From positions 8,388,705 to 8,452,704 of the forward strand of contig NW_009799179.1 of the NCBI RefSeq assembly GCF_000213175.1: a DNA stretch of 64,000 nucleotides, written 5' to 3'. A model generated the notes under the pieces. It did no database searches, had not been told where the DNA came from, and was given only the letters and a program-made list of their open reading frames with translations. This DNA comes from Neurospora tetrasperma FGSC 2508. Taxonomy: Eukaryota; Ascomycota; Sordariomycetes; Sordariales; Sordariaceae. A program made the translations under genes and the position numbers. Shown here piece by piece: positions 50,230-60,701 of this stretch (positions are counted from its first letter, which is position 1; each line of letters starts with the position of its first letter).

Positions 50230-53140
50230 ATGTATTAGAAATATATTTTATTAAATATATCATCGGAATTAATAAAAGGAGTAATAGCCTTTTTATTAAA
50301 AGAGGGGGAGGTTACTGGAAACTATAATAATTTAAGAGTTTTTTCCTTTATTTTAATTTTTCTATTATTTCTTCGTTATATATTTTTATAAGTAATTATA
50401 TTTTCCGTATTTTCTATTAAAATTTCTAAAACTTTGCTCAATAATATATTTAAGCGGAGGTAGGCCTATTATTAATAATATATAGGATAATATACTATAC
50501 GTTATTTATAACTTCAATTAAAACTTTTTCTATTTTAATTAAGCAAGTACGTACAATTATATAAAAATAACGGCACTTATAATTATATATAATAAATAGC
50601 CCCAGTAGGTAGGTATTAGTAAAAGAAGAGTCTTAGTATATACGTATATAACTTTTAAAAGAATTAAAATTATTTAACTACTCTTATACTCTCCTTCTTA
50701 CCTTAACAACCTTATTATATCCTACCTTATCCCTACAATGCTCAATTCTATTATAATTTGCTTTATATAATAATTTTATTAGATTAATTATTATTTATTA
50801 AACTTCGTTTTCTTATATTTATTAAATTACAATCTCGGTACAATAAAATAGCTAGTATTAATATAGAGTCCCCGCTACTTATTAATAATATAATTATAAT
50901 TTTCAATAATTAGATTAATTATTCCGACCGCAATAGCAACTTATATAATCTTACTATAAACCGGCAATTCGCCCCGTAATTGCTCGAATACAATCCCCGG
51001 TTCGGTATATTAACTAATATAGTAAAATACCTTAGCCGTTATACAATTGATAATCTTCCTAGCAAAATAATTAATTTAAGAATTAATAATATATACGTTG
51101 TATTTCCTAATTTTATAACCGACCTTATCAAATAAATAAACCTAATTTAATTAGGACAATTTTTTAACTATGTCCGTTATAAATATACTATTAATATAAT
51201 TAATAATCTTAATTAAAATCATCGTATTTACAATCTATTTAACCATCTTCCCGGTAAATCTTTCTAATTTACCTAAAGCATTCTTATTTATAACCCTAAG
51301 AAGGCGGATAATAATAAACGCTTAGTACTAATTATAATTGTTAATTACCTTTTTATACTATATAATAATAAACTACACTCTATACTTTATAATACTATCG
51401 ATCGTACGAACGAATTAATTAATATAGATTTAGTAATTCTATACGCAATTAATAGTAATCTTACTTACTTTACAACTACCCTTTTATTAATTAAACTCCC
51501 GAAGGATTTAATTCGTAATAATTATAATAAACTTTAATAAAAGTAAGAGTTTAACGCTTTTATTAGATTTTACAATACTAAAATCTAAGCGTTGTACTTT
51601 AAAGAAACTTTTAATTTAATTCCTATAATTACTACTAAATTTAGTAATTTAACGTTTAGAAAAAAATATATAGAAGAGTTAATTACCGCTAGCGAGCGTC
51701 TTATAGAACGTATCTTAGCTACTCTCTATATTATATATCCTAACGGTCGTATTATTAGAAATAGCGATATCGATTTTACTAATATCTAAAAATACTGAAA
51801 GGTTATTTGATTAATTAATAAAATTCGTAAAACTTTATAATTATTAATTAGAACTATTCCTATTTTAATTTATACTAAAATTCCAATTATTAAAGCAACT
51901 CCGAAAAAGGTACGTAAAGCCCTAACCCGAATTGTATAATCGTACTCGGTTACTATTAGCAAAGATAATAATAAAGGAAAAGTATACCCGACCTTCCTTA
52001 ATACCTTCGCTAACTATAACTAAAATTATACTAATTTTAGCGTTGAAATCGATTAAAAATTACGTACCGAGATCGAGAAGGTTATTAAAGTATATATAGA
52101 AAATAAAGAAGTATATAAATATTAATTTACTAATAATTACTCTTTCTTACAATACAAATTTATTTGTAATACTAAAACAACTCTTAATTTAATTTTTAAT
52201 AAAAGACGCGAAGGAGACGTTAATTTTATAGACCGTATTCCTTTAAAAGTAATTTTATTAGCTATTTAGTATTCTAACTATAATATTAACCTTCCTAAGC
52301 AGATTAGCGGTCTATTAAATAAATTTAACTACCTCTATTATATTTAAGTAGCGCCGGTTAAATTAATATTAAATAAACTTCCTAAAGTCGAAAAACTAGT
52401 CGATTGTATTATTAAAATTAGTAAAGAACCTATTATACTTATTAATTTTACTTCCTACGAAGAAATTAAAAGTATATTAGTAAATATTTCCGAAAAGTAA
52501 TTTATAATACTAGCGGCTTCTAATAAATATTAGGGTTAAATTATATAAAAGTTATAAATAGAATTAATAATCCTCTATACCAAACTTAAAAAAACGTAGG
52601 AGCTTTATATTAAATATTACCTTACAACCTTATTGATTAGTAGAATTCGTATATTTAATTCTATTTTTAATATTACTACCCCTTGTAGTATTTATTCTAA
52701 CAATCTTTTACCTTAATATATACTTAGTTTAACTGGTTTATCCAATAAATTCTACTCAATATTGGCTCGTTCGGGTTTTTACTTCAATTCTTTACCTATT
52801 ACCCGCTCTCCTCACTATAACTACCTCCCTACCGATTAGGAGCGAGAGGATTTTCTATTAGGACGTAAACATTCCTATTAAAATATATAGCGTATAAACG
52901 AGAATAAGGAGATTGAGGAGGAGAATTTTAATAATTGCTAGCTTCGTTATAAATATAATTACTAAAGGATTAATATTAGGTTATTAAACTATATACTCTA
53001 TTCGGATAGTTATATATTTTAAATATTTAGTAGTTAATTTAAGTATAGGTTAATAAATAAAAGCTCTAATAAATAATAGGATCTTTTATATATATAGTTA
53101 GATTTAATAACTTTATATAAATAGCGAGCACTCTTCCCCT
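50230..53140 (+). other. Unassigned 3' segment of Gypsy-A
   Basis: About 2.9 kb lies between the end of the polymerase region and the polypurine tract of Gypsy-A. One plus-strand frame is coding-like in patches between about 51.3 and 53.0 kb, including an open stretch at 51592-51789, but I recognise no domain. It may be an accessory gene of the retroelement, a captured fragment, or another small insertion. Damage prevents a firm call. Confidence 0.4.
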
Positions 53141-53156
53141 TTTATCGAAGGGGAAA

Positions 53157-53495
53157 TATTATAGGGCATTCTTAATAAATATTTAAATACTCTATTTTAT
53201 TATAGTAGCCGCTTACTAGAGTGTATAATTTATTATATAAAAATACTCATCCTATTAACCTTTATTAAAGTTAATAGATTATTAATTAATATTATACTAA
53301 CTTTACATCTATCTTACTTATACTTAGTAAAGTCGTATACGAGGTCCTAGGTTGAGACTTGCAATAGCTTTTATCTTTAGCTTCCTTTAATAAGACTATT
53401 ATTAATTGTTACGTACTAATACTCTATCTAGTAACTAGTTGCTCACTTTATTATTCTCTATTGTTATTACTTATAAAGTATATCTTCGTATAATA
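53157..53495 (+). repeat. 3' LTR of Gypsy-A
   Basis: 339 bp. It is preceded by a purine-rich tract (about 53147-53156) that fits a polypurine tract and followed by the AAGAC target duplication. Confidence 0.93.
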
Positions 53496-55071
53496 AAGAC
53501 CTTAAACGGCGCCAAATAGAATAAACTTCCTCTAACAATTATCGATTGTAATAATAATAACCTTATTCCGCCAAATATCGATAACCCAATAAACTACTTA
53601 TAAAATAGTAGTATTCTTAAAGGGATTACAACCCGCCAATATTAAATTAACTATATATTAAAGCTAGAGCTTTATATAATAGACTTTTATATTATTAATA
53701 ATCCCTTAATCTATAGGTTAATACAAGGAAGTAGTATTAGTAGGTAGAATAACGATAGTAATATTATATAAAGCGTAATCTCCGTTACTCTTTTGAAGCT
53801 ACTTAAGTATAGAAATATAAGTGCTAAATCTATTTATTAGAAGGAGTACCTTCCTACCCTCCATCTAGCGATCGAACTAAAATAAATATTTAATAAAGAT
53901 AACTACTATCATCTATACCTTCTTATTAAACCGCTATATAAGGGGGAGTCTAATAATATATCTACTATCTTTACCGAAGGTACAAGGGTTCTTAAAGTAA
54001 CTAATAATCTAAAAATCAAACTTATAATTATTTAATATATTAATAATTAGTATAATTATAATATAGTTCTTCTTCTTCTTACTACTTAATTATATTTAGG
54101 TAGCGAGAGTAAAATTAAGGGTAAATAACTAAAAGAAGCTAATTTTATCCGTATTATAAATATTATTAGAAAGATACTATTTAATAATCTATTTAATATA
54201 TTTAATTTTATTAATAGAACTACTAACGTCGGCAGACCCTAATTCCCTGGATTACTTATACTATTTAATACTATAACGGCGCTTAAATCTAGCCAACTAA
54301 CTAATAGAGAACCTCGGTTCGTTAAAGGAGTTAAAATTGGATATTAAATTCTATAGCGCTTTAATAATAATTTAAATTATATTTCCCGTAACTAATAATT
54401 AAGAACCCTCTATATAAAGTACTTATTTATAAAGTATCTTCTTAAAAATAGGAAAATCGGCCTTATAAATCTTAATAACGCCAATATAACTTCGAACGAA
54501 TATTTTTATATCGAAATAATTCTATTTAGGTTTAAAGGACTCGCTAATAGTAAATTAGCTAATCTTATAACCGAATTTGCGAATTACTTAAGCAGCTATA
54601 TTGCGTTAGGTAGTAATAATACGCTTTATATATTGGCGGATAGCTTATTACTAGAATTCGCTAAGGGTATAGCGACGGGGGCCAACGTCTTTCGAAAGCT
54701 CAAATATAGTAGAGTATTAAATATAATAATTAAGGGATATACTAGTAAAATTGTAGAGTAATTTATAAGTCGAAGAAGTTTATTAGCAATTGAAATAGGT
54801 AATTTTTGAGTAATTTATTAATATACTAGTAAAAGAGGGGAAAGGGGGGGTAGAGGAAATTATACCCAATTAAACTAGCCTAATCTATATACTAGGCAGT
54901 TATATTAAAACTAAGCAAAAATAACGATCAAATATTAGATTATGTGTATTACTAAGCAGGATTTTGATTGTAATCTCAATACGGAATATATCGTTATACT
55001 GCTAAAATCTCCATATAAATGGAACGGTGGCGGTGAAATTAAACGTTATAGCCAGATTATCGTTATACCTT

Positions 55072-55096
55072 ATATCGTTAATTGCAGACTTGACTG
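55072..55096 (-). repeat. Right terminal inverted repeat of the pogo-type element
   Basis: 25 bp, perfect reverse complement of 34094-34118, followed by TA at 55097-55098. Confidence 0.95.
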
Positions 55097-55098
55097 TA

Positions 55099-56386
55099 CC
55101 ACGTTCTCGGATTTATAACCACAACCACTCAATATCTAGTCTCTAAACAAACCCCCTCTGCCTCCGTACCCCCCGCCCCACATGAAATGTGGGTCTCCTC
55201 GAACTTTGTGAGAGGAGGTCTGTGTCAATTTTGAGCATTTCAGCCGTCAAGCGCTGTAAATCCTATATAAACTAGAGTTTTTACTTTTTATATTTTTCTT
55301 TATAATAAATTAAGAAAAAATAGTTAAATAAAGAATAAAGTACTCGGAGGATGGTCTTTTTGAGCTTTTTTAAAATATATAATTTTCTCAAAGCTCGGAC
55401 CACTTATTATAGTAATGCAACCTTAAAGGTAAACCTTCGTCAACAGCAGTTGCTTTAGAACTATTAGACACTCCTTATTTTAAAATCCAAAATTGATCGT
55501 ATAATAAAAAGAAAAGGTACGTAGAGGATGGCTTCGATGAGACAATTCTATTGGTACTATTTTTATAGTGTACGGACTACCCGTTGAAGTAATATAGCCT
55601 CGAGGGGGTAGTATTCCATTTTTCTACCTTTAGATTTCTTTAATTTCTAACCTTATTAGTAGCCGTATAAATACGGTAAGTATATGTAGAGCATGGTCTC
55701 AATGACGCGGTTCTAATGGTACCACTCTTATAAAGTATAAATTATTCGTTAAGGTAATGCAGCCTTGAGGGGGTAAAAGCTTTAAAGTTTAAAGCCTTGC
55801 ATCTTGACGAATATTGATTGTAAAAGAAAACTAAAACTACCATTAGAACCGCAATGAAAAACTCTATATAAGCATAATCTTTATGCACTTTTAATAATTC
55901 TATTGGATTTATAATATATAGTTTATTCTTCTGCGGTCCACGGCCGAAATACTCAAAATTGGCTCAGACCTGCTACCGCAGAAACGGGTGGTGTGGGGTA
56001 GGGGGGGTGGTTTTGGAGGTTGTGGGTCTGACTGAGACTACAGATGTCGCGGATGTATATGAAACCTAGACCCAGACTCTTGCACAAAGCATTAGTCCAG
56101 GACGCAGATCGAAGGCCTGCGGCCGCCGTGCGGTTCGGTTGAGCAAAGCCGGTACCGAACCGTCCTGAATCCGACAAGGGGTATTTGATTGTGAGGGGTA
56201 GGAAGTGGTAAGTTTCGGCTCATGCTATGTTTGATGAAATATATATATACAAAGAAAGAGAGAGGGGTGGAGGCAAATACCTTGGCTGCTGGTCTGTCTT
56301 CGGCTATGAGGTTGACGATCTAAAACCTACACCCTTTAACAAAACAAATACGTCGCAACAAGTATACGTCAGAGATATCAGTAGAG
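55099..56386. other. Right border of the island and upstream region of the monooxygenase gene
   Basis: The first part (55.26-55.93 kb) is A+T-rich and repeat-bearing (see next entry). From about 55.94 kb ordinary composition returns. The last 400 bp should contain the promoter of the monooxygenase gene; a purine-rich AAAGAAAGAGAGAGGG run lies at 56250-56266. No further gene is seen. Confidence 0.55.
55216..55971. repeat. RIP-altered block with inverted ends and three degenerate internal repeats
   Basis: The ends are inverted copies of each other: about 30 bp at 55216-55245 (AGGTCTGTGTCAATTTTGAG...) matches the reverse complement of 55941-55971 with a handful of mismatches. Inside, a unit containing GGATGGTCT...CGG...GTAATGCAACCTTAA-like sequence recurs three times, near 55.35, 55.53 and 55.69 kb (spacing about 165-180 bp), and a partial inverted copy occurs near 55.83 kb. 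This could be a small non-autonomous TIR element with an internal tandem array. No target duplication is certain. Confidence 0.5.
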
Positions 56387-58630
56387 ATGGCTACAACTAC
56401 GAACGGGCACATGGACGGAGGTGACCTCAAGATAAAGGTTACACTTAAAGATACGGTAGTGGAAAATCTTAGGCCGTTGAGGGTAGTTGTCATTGGCGCA
56501 GGGTATAGTGGTATCGGGGCAGCGATTAGGTGAGTTGCTTCCCTACCTCCCGCTTAGGGCTGATGAAGTAGTTGTACCACCGTATCGATACTGACAAACA
56601 TGGATGTGCGGTGAAGAATACCAGAGAAGCTACGAAATGTCGAGCTAGTGGTCTATGAGAAATACGAAGGCGTCGGAGGGACATGGTAAGTCCACGCTTT
56701 TCCTCATGAACTCATCTGTACCGCTAGTCATTCACCAAGCAAAGACGCTGATACTGCAAGGGAAAAAAAGGTGGGTGAACACATATCCAGGTATGTTCGA
56801 CCTGGTCGTGGTCCCCAAACAGCAGTAGGAAACCAGACGAATGATCAACTAACCGACAGCCAAAACGAACAAAAGGCGTCGCCTGCGACATCCCCTCTCA
56901 TTCATACCAATTCTCCTTTGCGCCCAACCCAAACTGGTCCAACCTCTATGCGCCAGGCCACGAGATCCAGAAATATCTGCAGGACGTGGCTGAGAAATTC
57001 GGAGCGACGAGGTTCATCAAGTTATCACATAAAGTGGAGGAATGTGTCTGGGACGATGGGCAGAAGAAATGGTTCGTTTTAAGTTCGGACCAGTTTCACA
57101 CACGTCAAATAGAACAGACAGGCTAACAGAACGTGAACGGAAAGGCAAATCAAAGTCATGAACCTGCTTACCGGAGAGGTGTTTACCGATTCGGCAAACG
57201 TGCTGATTACGGCCCGAGATCAGCTTAGCGAGCCGCGATGGCCGGATATTCTGGGAATTGACCAGTTTAAGGGGAAGAAGATGCATTCGGGGGCGTGGGA
57301 TAAGAGGTAAGAGGTTGTCTGACTGGCCTTTCGGATGCAGTCCTGAAAAGGTGTCGTGCTAACTGACCTACAGTTATGACCTCCGCAACAAGAAGATCGC
57401 TGTTGTGGGTAACGGTTCCAGTGCCATCCAGATCGTTCCCAAGCTGCAGAAACTCGAAGGAACGACGCTCTCATGTTTCATACGATCACCGACCTGGATA
57501 TCGTCAGCCTTTGGCGATAACACCATGAAAGACCTAGGACTGGATCCCAAAGTAACCGAGTGTAAGTCTTCATCTTGTTCAGATCACGGACCTCTCAGTG
57601 AACAAAAGAGCCTAACAGCCTACACCCAGTCACCGAAGAACAAAAAGCCCTCTTCCGCTCCGACCCTCGCGCCCTCCTCAAATTCCGCAAAGCCTTCGAA
57701 GACTTCGGCACCTCCCTCCACAACTCCACCATGGCAGGCCACCCGATGACCATCGAGGGACAAGCTTTCTTTAAAGCGGACATGGAATCCAAGCTGTCGG
57801 CTCGTCCCGACCTGCTAGCCAAGATCATCCCAGCCTTCGCCCCTGGCTGCCGGCGCCTCACTCCAGGAAGGGGCTATCTTGAAGCCCTCCAACAACCCAA
57901 CGTGACAATAGTTCACGACCCCATCTCACACATTACCTCCTCCGGCATCGCGCTCGCCACTGCGGAAGAAAAGAAACAGATAATCGACGCCGACGTGATC
58001 GTCTTCGCCACCGGCTTCCAAGCCTGCACCTCCCCACCCTTCCCCATCATCGGCCGGCGCGGACTTACCCTCGCCTCCCGCTGGTCGCAACACCCCGATA
58101 GCTACCTCGGTCTAGCCGTCGACGGGTTCCCCAACTCTCTGATGCTGTTCGGCCCAAATACGACCATCGGGTTCGGCAGCCTGAACCGGATCCTGGAGGC
58201 GCAGGTAGACTACGTCGTTTCCGTGATCCGCAAATTACAGAAGGAGGATTACGCGTCCATTGAGCCTAAGCCGGAACGAGTGCGGGACTTTGTGGCCTTT
58301 GTGGATGCCTACTTTAAGGATACGGTGTACCTGGATAAGTGCAAGAGTTGGTATCGGTCGGAAGGCGGGTCGGGAAACAGGATCGTGGCGCTGTGGCCCG
58401 GGTCGACGCAGCATGCTGTTGAGACGCTGAGGAGCCCGAGGTGGGAGGACTGGGTGTATGAGGATGCTGACAAAAGTGGGAATGGGCTGAGGTGGCTAGG
58501 GAATGGATGGAGTTTGACGCAGACGAAGGGCGATCCGAGTTGGTATTTGAATCCGGAGGAAATCGAGTTTCCGTGGGAGGGGAAGCCGGAAGAGAACCCG
58601 AAGTATAAGTCGAAGCCATGGTCGCATTGA
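56387..58630 (+). CDS. Flavin-containing (Baeyer-Villiger-type) monooxygenase
   Basis: Seven exons: 56387-56529, 56617-56685, 56771-56790, 56876-57071, 57145-57306, 57374-57561 and 57630-58630; about 592 aa. Introns are 67-87 nt and every junction keeps the frame; exon 3 is only 20 nt. Motifs, in order: FAD-binding GAGYSG (37-42); GGTWW at the exon 2/3 joint; the Baeyer-Villiger fingerprint F-x-G-x3-H-x3-W-D as FKGKKMHSGAWD (184-195); the NADPH-binding GNGSSA (209-214); and FATGF (385-389). The family inserts one oxygen next to a ketone or oxidises N/S atoms using FAD and NADPH. Many fungal members belong to secondary or steroid metabolism (STCW type), but the substrate here is unknown. It stands alone with no biosynthetic neighbours, 1.3 kb from the transposon island, and its coding sequence shows no RIP damage. 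Confidence 0.93.
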
Positions 58631-58912
58631 GGGCGGTGGCGGTTGTAGGAAATTTCTAGCTGAAACTAGTTAGCCAGAAGCAATCTTCACATACCTTGGG
58701 CTAGAATGAACTCCGGTGTGCCGGGTATATCGCAAAGCCGCAAGATCAACGTTCACTGTGTAAACCGAGTGGAATGATTAGGGTAGTGATTAATATTGTC
58801 TGTCTTGGGTTGCTGTAAGTGGTCATCTTCGGCCGCCTTTGCCGGTAGACTAACATGACGGGTTTCAAGTAAAGGCATAGTAACGTGATACACAAACCGC
58901 TGCACGAACTCC
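58631..58912. other. Convergent intergenic gap, 282 bp
   Basis: Lies between the stops of the monooxygenase (plus) and ARPC2 (minus) genes. It must hold both 3' UTRs, which may overlap. No clear terminator motif stands out. Confidence 0.5.
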
Positions 58913-60073
58913 TTAAGCGCCAGCCTTGAATGTCCTTCCGCTTGCTGTCTTCTTCTCCTTTTCTTCGGTATCGGGCCTGGCTCTCCGGAGAACCTGGAGG
59001 AAGTCGGCGGTGCGTTTGCGCATACGCGAGTGAATATACGCCTGGGATGGAATGTCAGATGGAGATCTCTGCGTAGCATGTTTCCCAATGCACCTACCTT
59101 GGAGGCCTTGATGTGATAGTGGAAGTAGTCGCGGAAGGTCTGGATATGGGAGATAACATCGGGCATCCGCTGAGGAGTGAGGTGGCGAGGGAACAGGACT
59201 GCTACTGTTAGTTAAGCCCAGATACAGCTTGTTTCACGGTGTGGCATACCAAAAGTGACATAACCAATCTCGCCTGTACCAGTATTCTTCACCCCCGGAA
59301 CATTCTGAAGCTCGAGAGGAGGATCGTTGCGGAACAGGACCTGGGGGGCGTTCTGGATGGCTCTGCGCCTGGCATCGACGAATTCCTGGATGAAGACCTT
59401 GCCAAATACTCTGTCCGTTTCTTCCCTAAAAATGGTACTGAATATGACGGTCACACGGTCGTGGCTGGCCTTGACGTAGATAGCCTCCTCTTCTCGGTAG
59501 TGAATAGCCTTGACCTCTCCACCCTCACGGACACCCTGTGGCGCCTCCTCGGATGTAAACTTGGACGCTTCCTCCTTTAGGGCGTAGTGTTCCTGGTAGG
59601 CCTGCTCGAAGGGCGCGGCCATGGCATTGCGCTTCAACAAGGCAATCTTCATGACAAGGGCATCGCGGGCCTCCTGTTCGGCGGGGAGGTTCTCGAGGTC
59701 GACCTGGATGGAAAAGTCATAGCCGGCCTCGGGAGGGACAACGAGATCGCCATATTCGCGGTTGAGGACCTGCTCAGCGCCGTAGCGAACGAGATCCTGG
59801 AAGCATCGAATTTGGAGAGAGACGAGGATCTTGGTCTTGGATTCGGGGGTGGAGATGTGGAAGACGACGCCGTCAAAGTCGGAGACAGTCTGGTCGATGT
59901 TGACGGGGGAAGCTCTGGAATGCGCGGTGACGGCGGCGGCAGCGTCAGTGCAAGTTCAGGGGCGGACAGGCGCACTGCGCGTTCGGGCTGGAGACGTGGT
60001 AAACATACCCAGGAGCGAAACGCTCGGTGAGCACCGCCTGGATCAGGACGTTCTGGTAGTCGAGCAGCAGCAT
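58913..60073 (-). CDS. arpc2: Arp2/3 complex subunit 2 (ARPC2, p34)
   Basis: Four exons on minus: 60073-60009, 59914-59250, 59198-59098 and 59041-58913; about 319 aa. The introns are 94, 51 and 56 nt (donors GTATGT, GTATGC, GTAGGT). The start is MLLLDYQNVLIQAVLTERF, typical of fungal ARPC2. Family patches follow: DFDGVVFHISTPESKTKILV, LQIRCFQDLVRYGAEQVL, FKDA-type core with DRVTVIFSTIF, GEIGYVTFVLFPRHLTPQ across the second junction, and HIQTFRDYFHYHIKASKAYI followed by SRMRKRTADFLQVLRRARP. With ARPC4 this subunit forms the core of the complex that nucleates branched actin, needed for endocytic patches. It is divergent from the UTP12 gene, with 628 bp between starts. Confidence 0.96.
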
Positions 60074-60701
60074 GTTGACGGTAATTCCTCGTATATATCC
60101 GGCGCCGTCGAGTTGTTGGAGCCGGGTCGGGTCAGTTGCGTAGGTAGTGTGTTCAAGTGTCGGGGGTGGGGCCGTGATAGGTGTAGGTAGCTATTAGAGG
60201 TAGAGCGGTCACCTACCTCAGCACGGGCGGGCAGTGTTACAGAGCAAGCAGCACCTCAGCGGAACCTCAGCAGCTGGTGGAATGGGCCAACAAGGTCAGG
60301 TCCAGGGCATGGAAGGCTGGCTGACGTTGCTGGCTCCAGGCTTCAGCACTTTGGCTCCACTCTGGCGCCGGAAGACACGCCGCCAAGCCTGGAAACTGCC
60401 CCGCAGAACCCGTCCAGGCCGTGATACGATGCGGCGGCGGGACCGGGTCACTTTCAGACAGGGGCCGGGCCAGCCACAGCGGACAGTGGCCGACTGGGCA
60501 GGCAGTGGCTGGTGGAAATGGACGGCAAAAGTTCTTATCTTATCACTTGCCGGACTGGCAACGCCAAAAAAAAGTTCAGGGACGGCAACCCACTGCGCAG
60601 CGGCGACACGATTGTGCTAGTGGACATTGAGTCGCGAGAGACCTTGCGCATGTTATTTTGGATTGGCATCTTGTACTAGTGGCTGTCCAATTATCGCAAA
60701 T
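60074..60701. promoter_or_regulatory. Divergent promoter between ARPC2 and UTP12 genes
   Basis: 628 bp containing both promoters. It is G+C-rich with several GGCTGG/CCAGGC-like repeats, and has no clear TATA box. No small gene is recognised. Confidence 0.5.

Larger units (their letters stand above)
34824..53495 (+). mobile_element. Gypsy-A: fossil Ty3/Gypsy LTR retrotransposon inside the pogo-type element
   Basis: Flanked by 339-bp LTRs and a 5-bp target duplication AAGAC (34819-34823 and 53496-53500). It spans 18.7 kb, of which 7.4 kb is the inserted Gypsy-B, so about 11.2 kb is its own. On the plus strand, remnants can be placed in Gypsy order: gag-like region about 36.9-38.3 kb, protease about 46.1-46.4 kb, reverse transcriptase/RNase H about 47.0-48.4 kb and integrase about 48.8-49.5 kb, with the polymerase end near 50.2 kb. 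The protease-RT-RNase H-integrase order sets the family. A further 2.9 kb before the 3' LTR is unassigned. The copy is broken at very many points by RIP-type change; none of its genes is intact. It is younger than the pogo layer and older than Gypsy-B. Confidence 0.9.
34094..55096 (-). mobile_element. Pogo/Tigger-type DNA transposon, split by nested insertions
   Basis: Perfect 25-bp terminal inverted repeats begin CAGTCAAGTCTGCAATTAAC at 34094 and end at 55096, with a TA duplication on both sides (34092-34093, 55097-55098), as in the Tc1/mariner-pogo (Fot1) superfamily. Without the nested LTR elements it measures about 2.3 kb. The transposase reads on minus from about 54.8 kb. A CENP-B/Tc5-like helix-turn-helix region lies near 54.2-54.3 kb, and the pogo hallmark LP.NTTS..QP.DQGII near 53.69-53.75 kb, just before the insertion point. 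The C-terminal part continues at 34818-34.5 kb (FINPLNKAVVDSPDDLI-like). Many in-frame stops from TA-creating transitions make it non-functional. A 19-bp subterminal unit is repeated at 34169-34206. It is the oldest layer of the island. Confidence 0.9.

Noticed and set aside
50316-50710. A further LTR starting after a purine-rich tract near 50.3 kb
   Set aside because: The tract and following sequence look LTR-like, but no second copy of it was found anywhere in the window.
54540-54900. Plus-strand open stretch in the pogo element (LADSLLLEFAKGIATGANVF-like, then an RGG-like end)
   Set aside because: The diagnostic pogo transposase motifs read on the minus strand, so this is most likely an antisense shadow opened by loss of C/G.
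34094-55096. Centromere or telomere-proximal heterochromatin
   Set aside because: The A+T-rich stretch is only about 21 kb, with exact transposon borders and ordinary genes on both sides. No telomere repeat is present.
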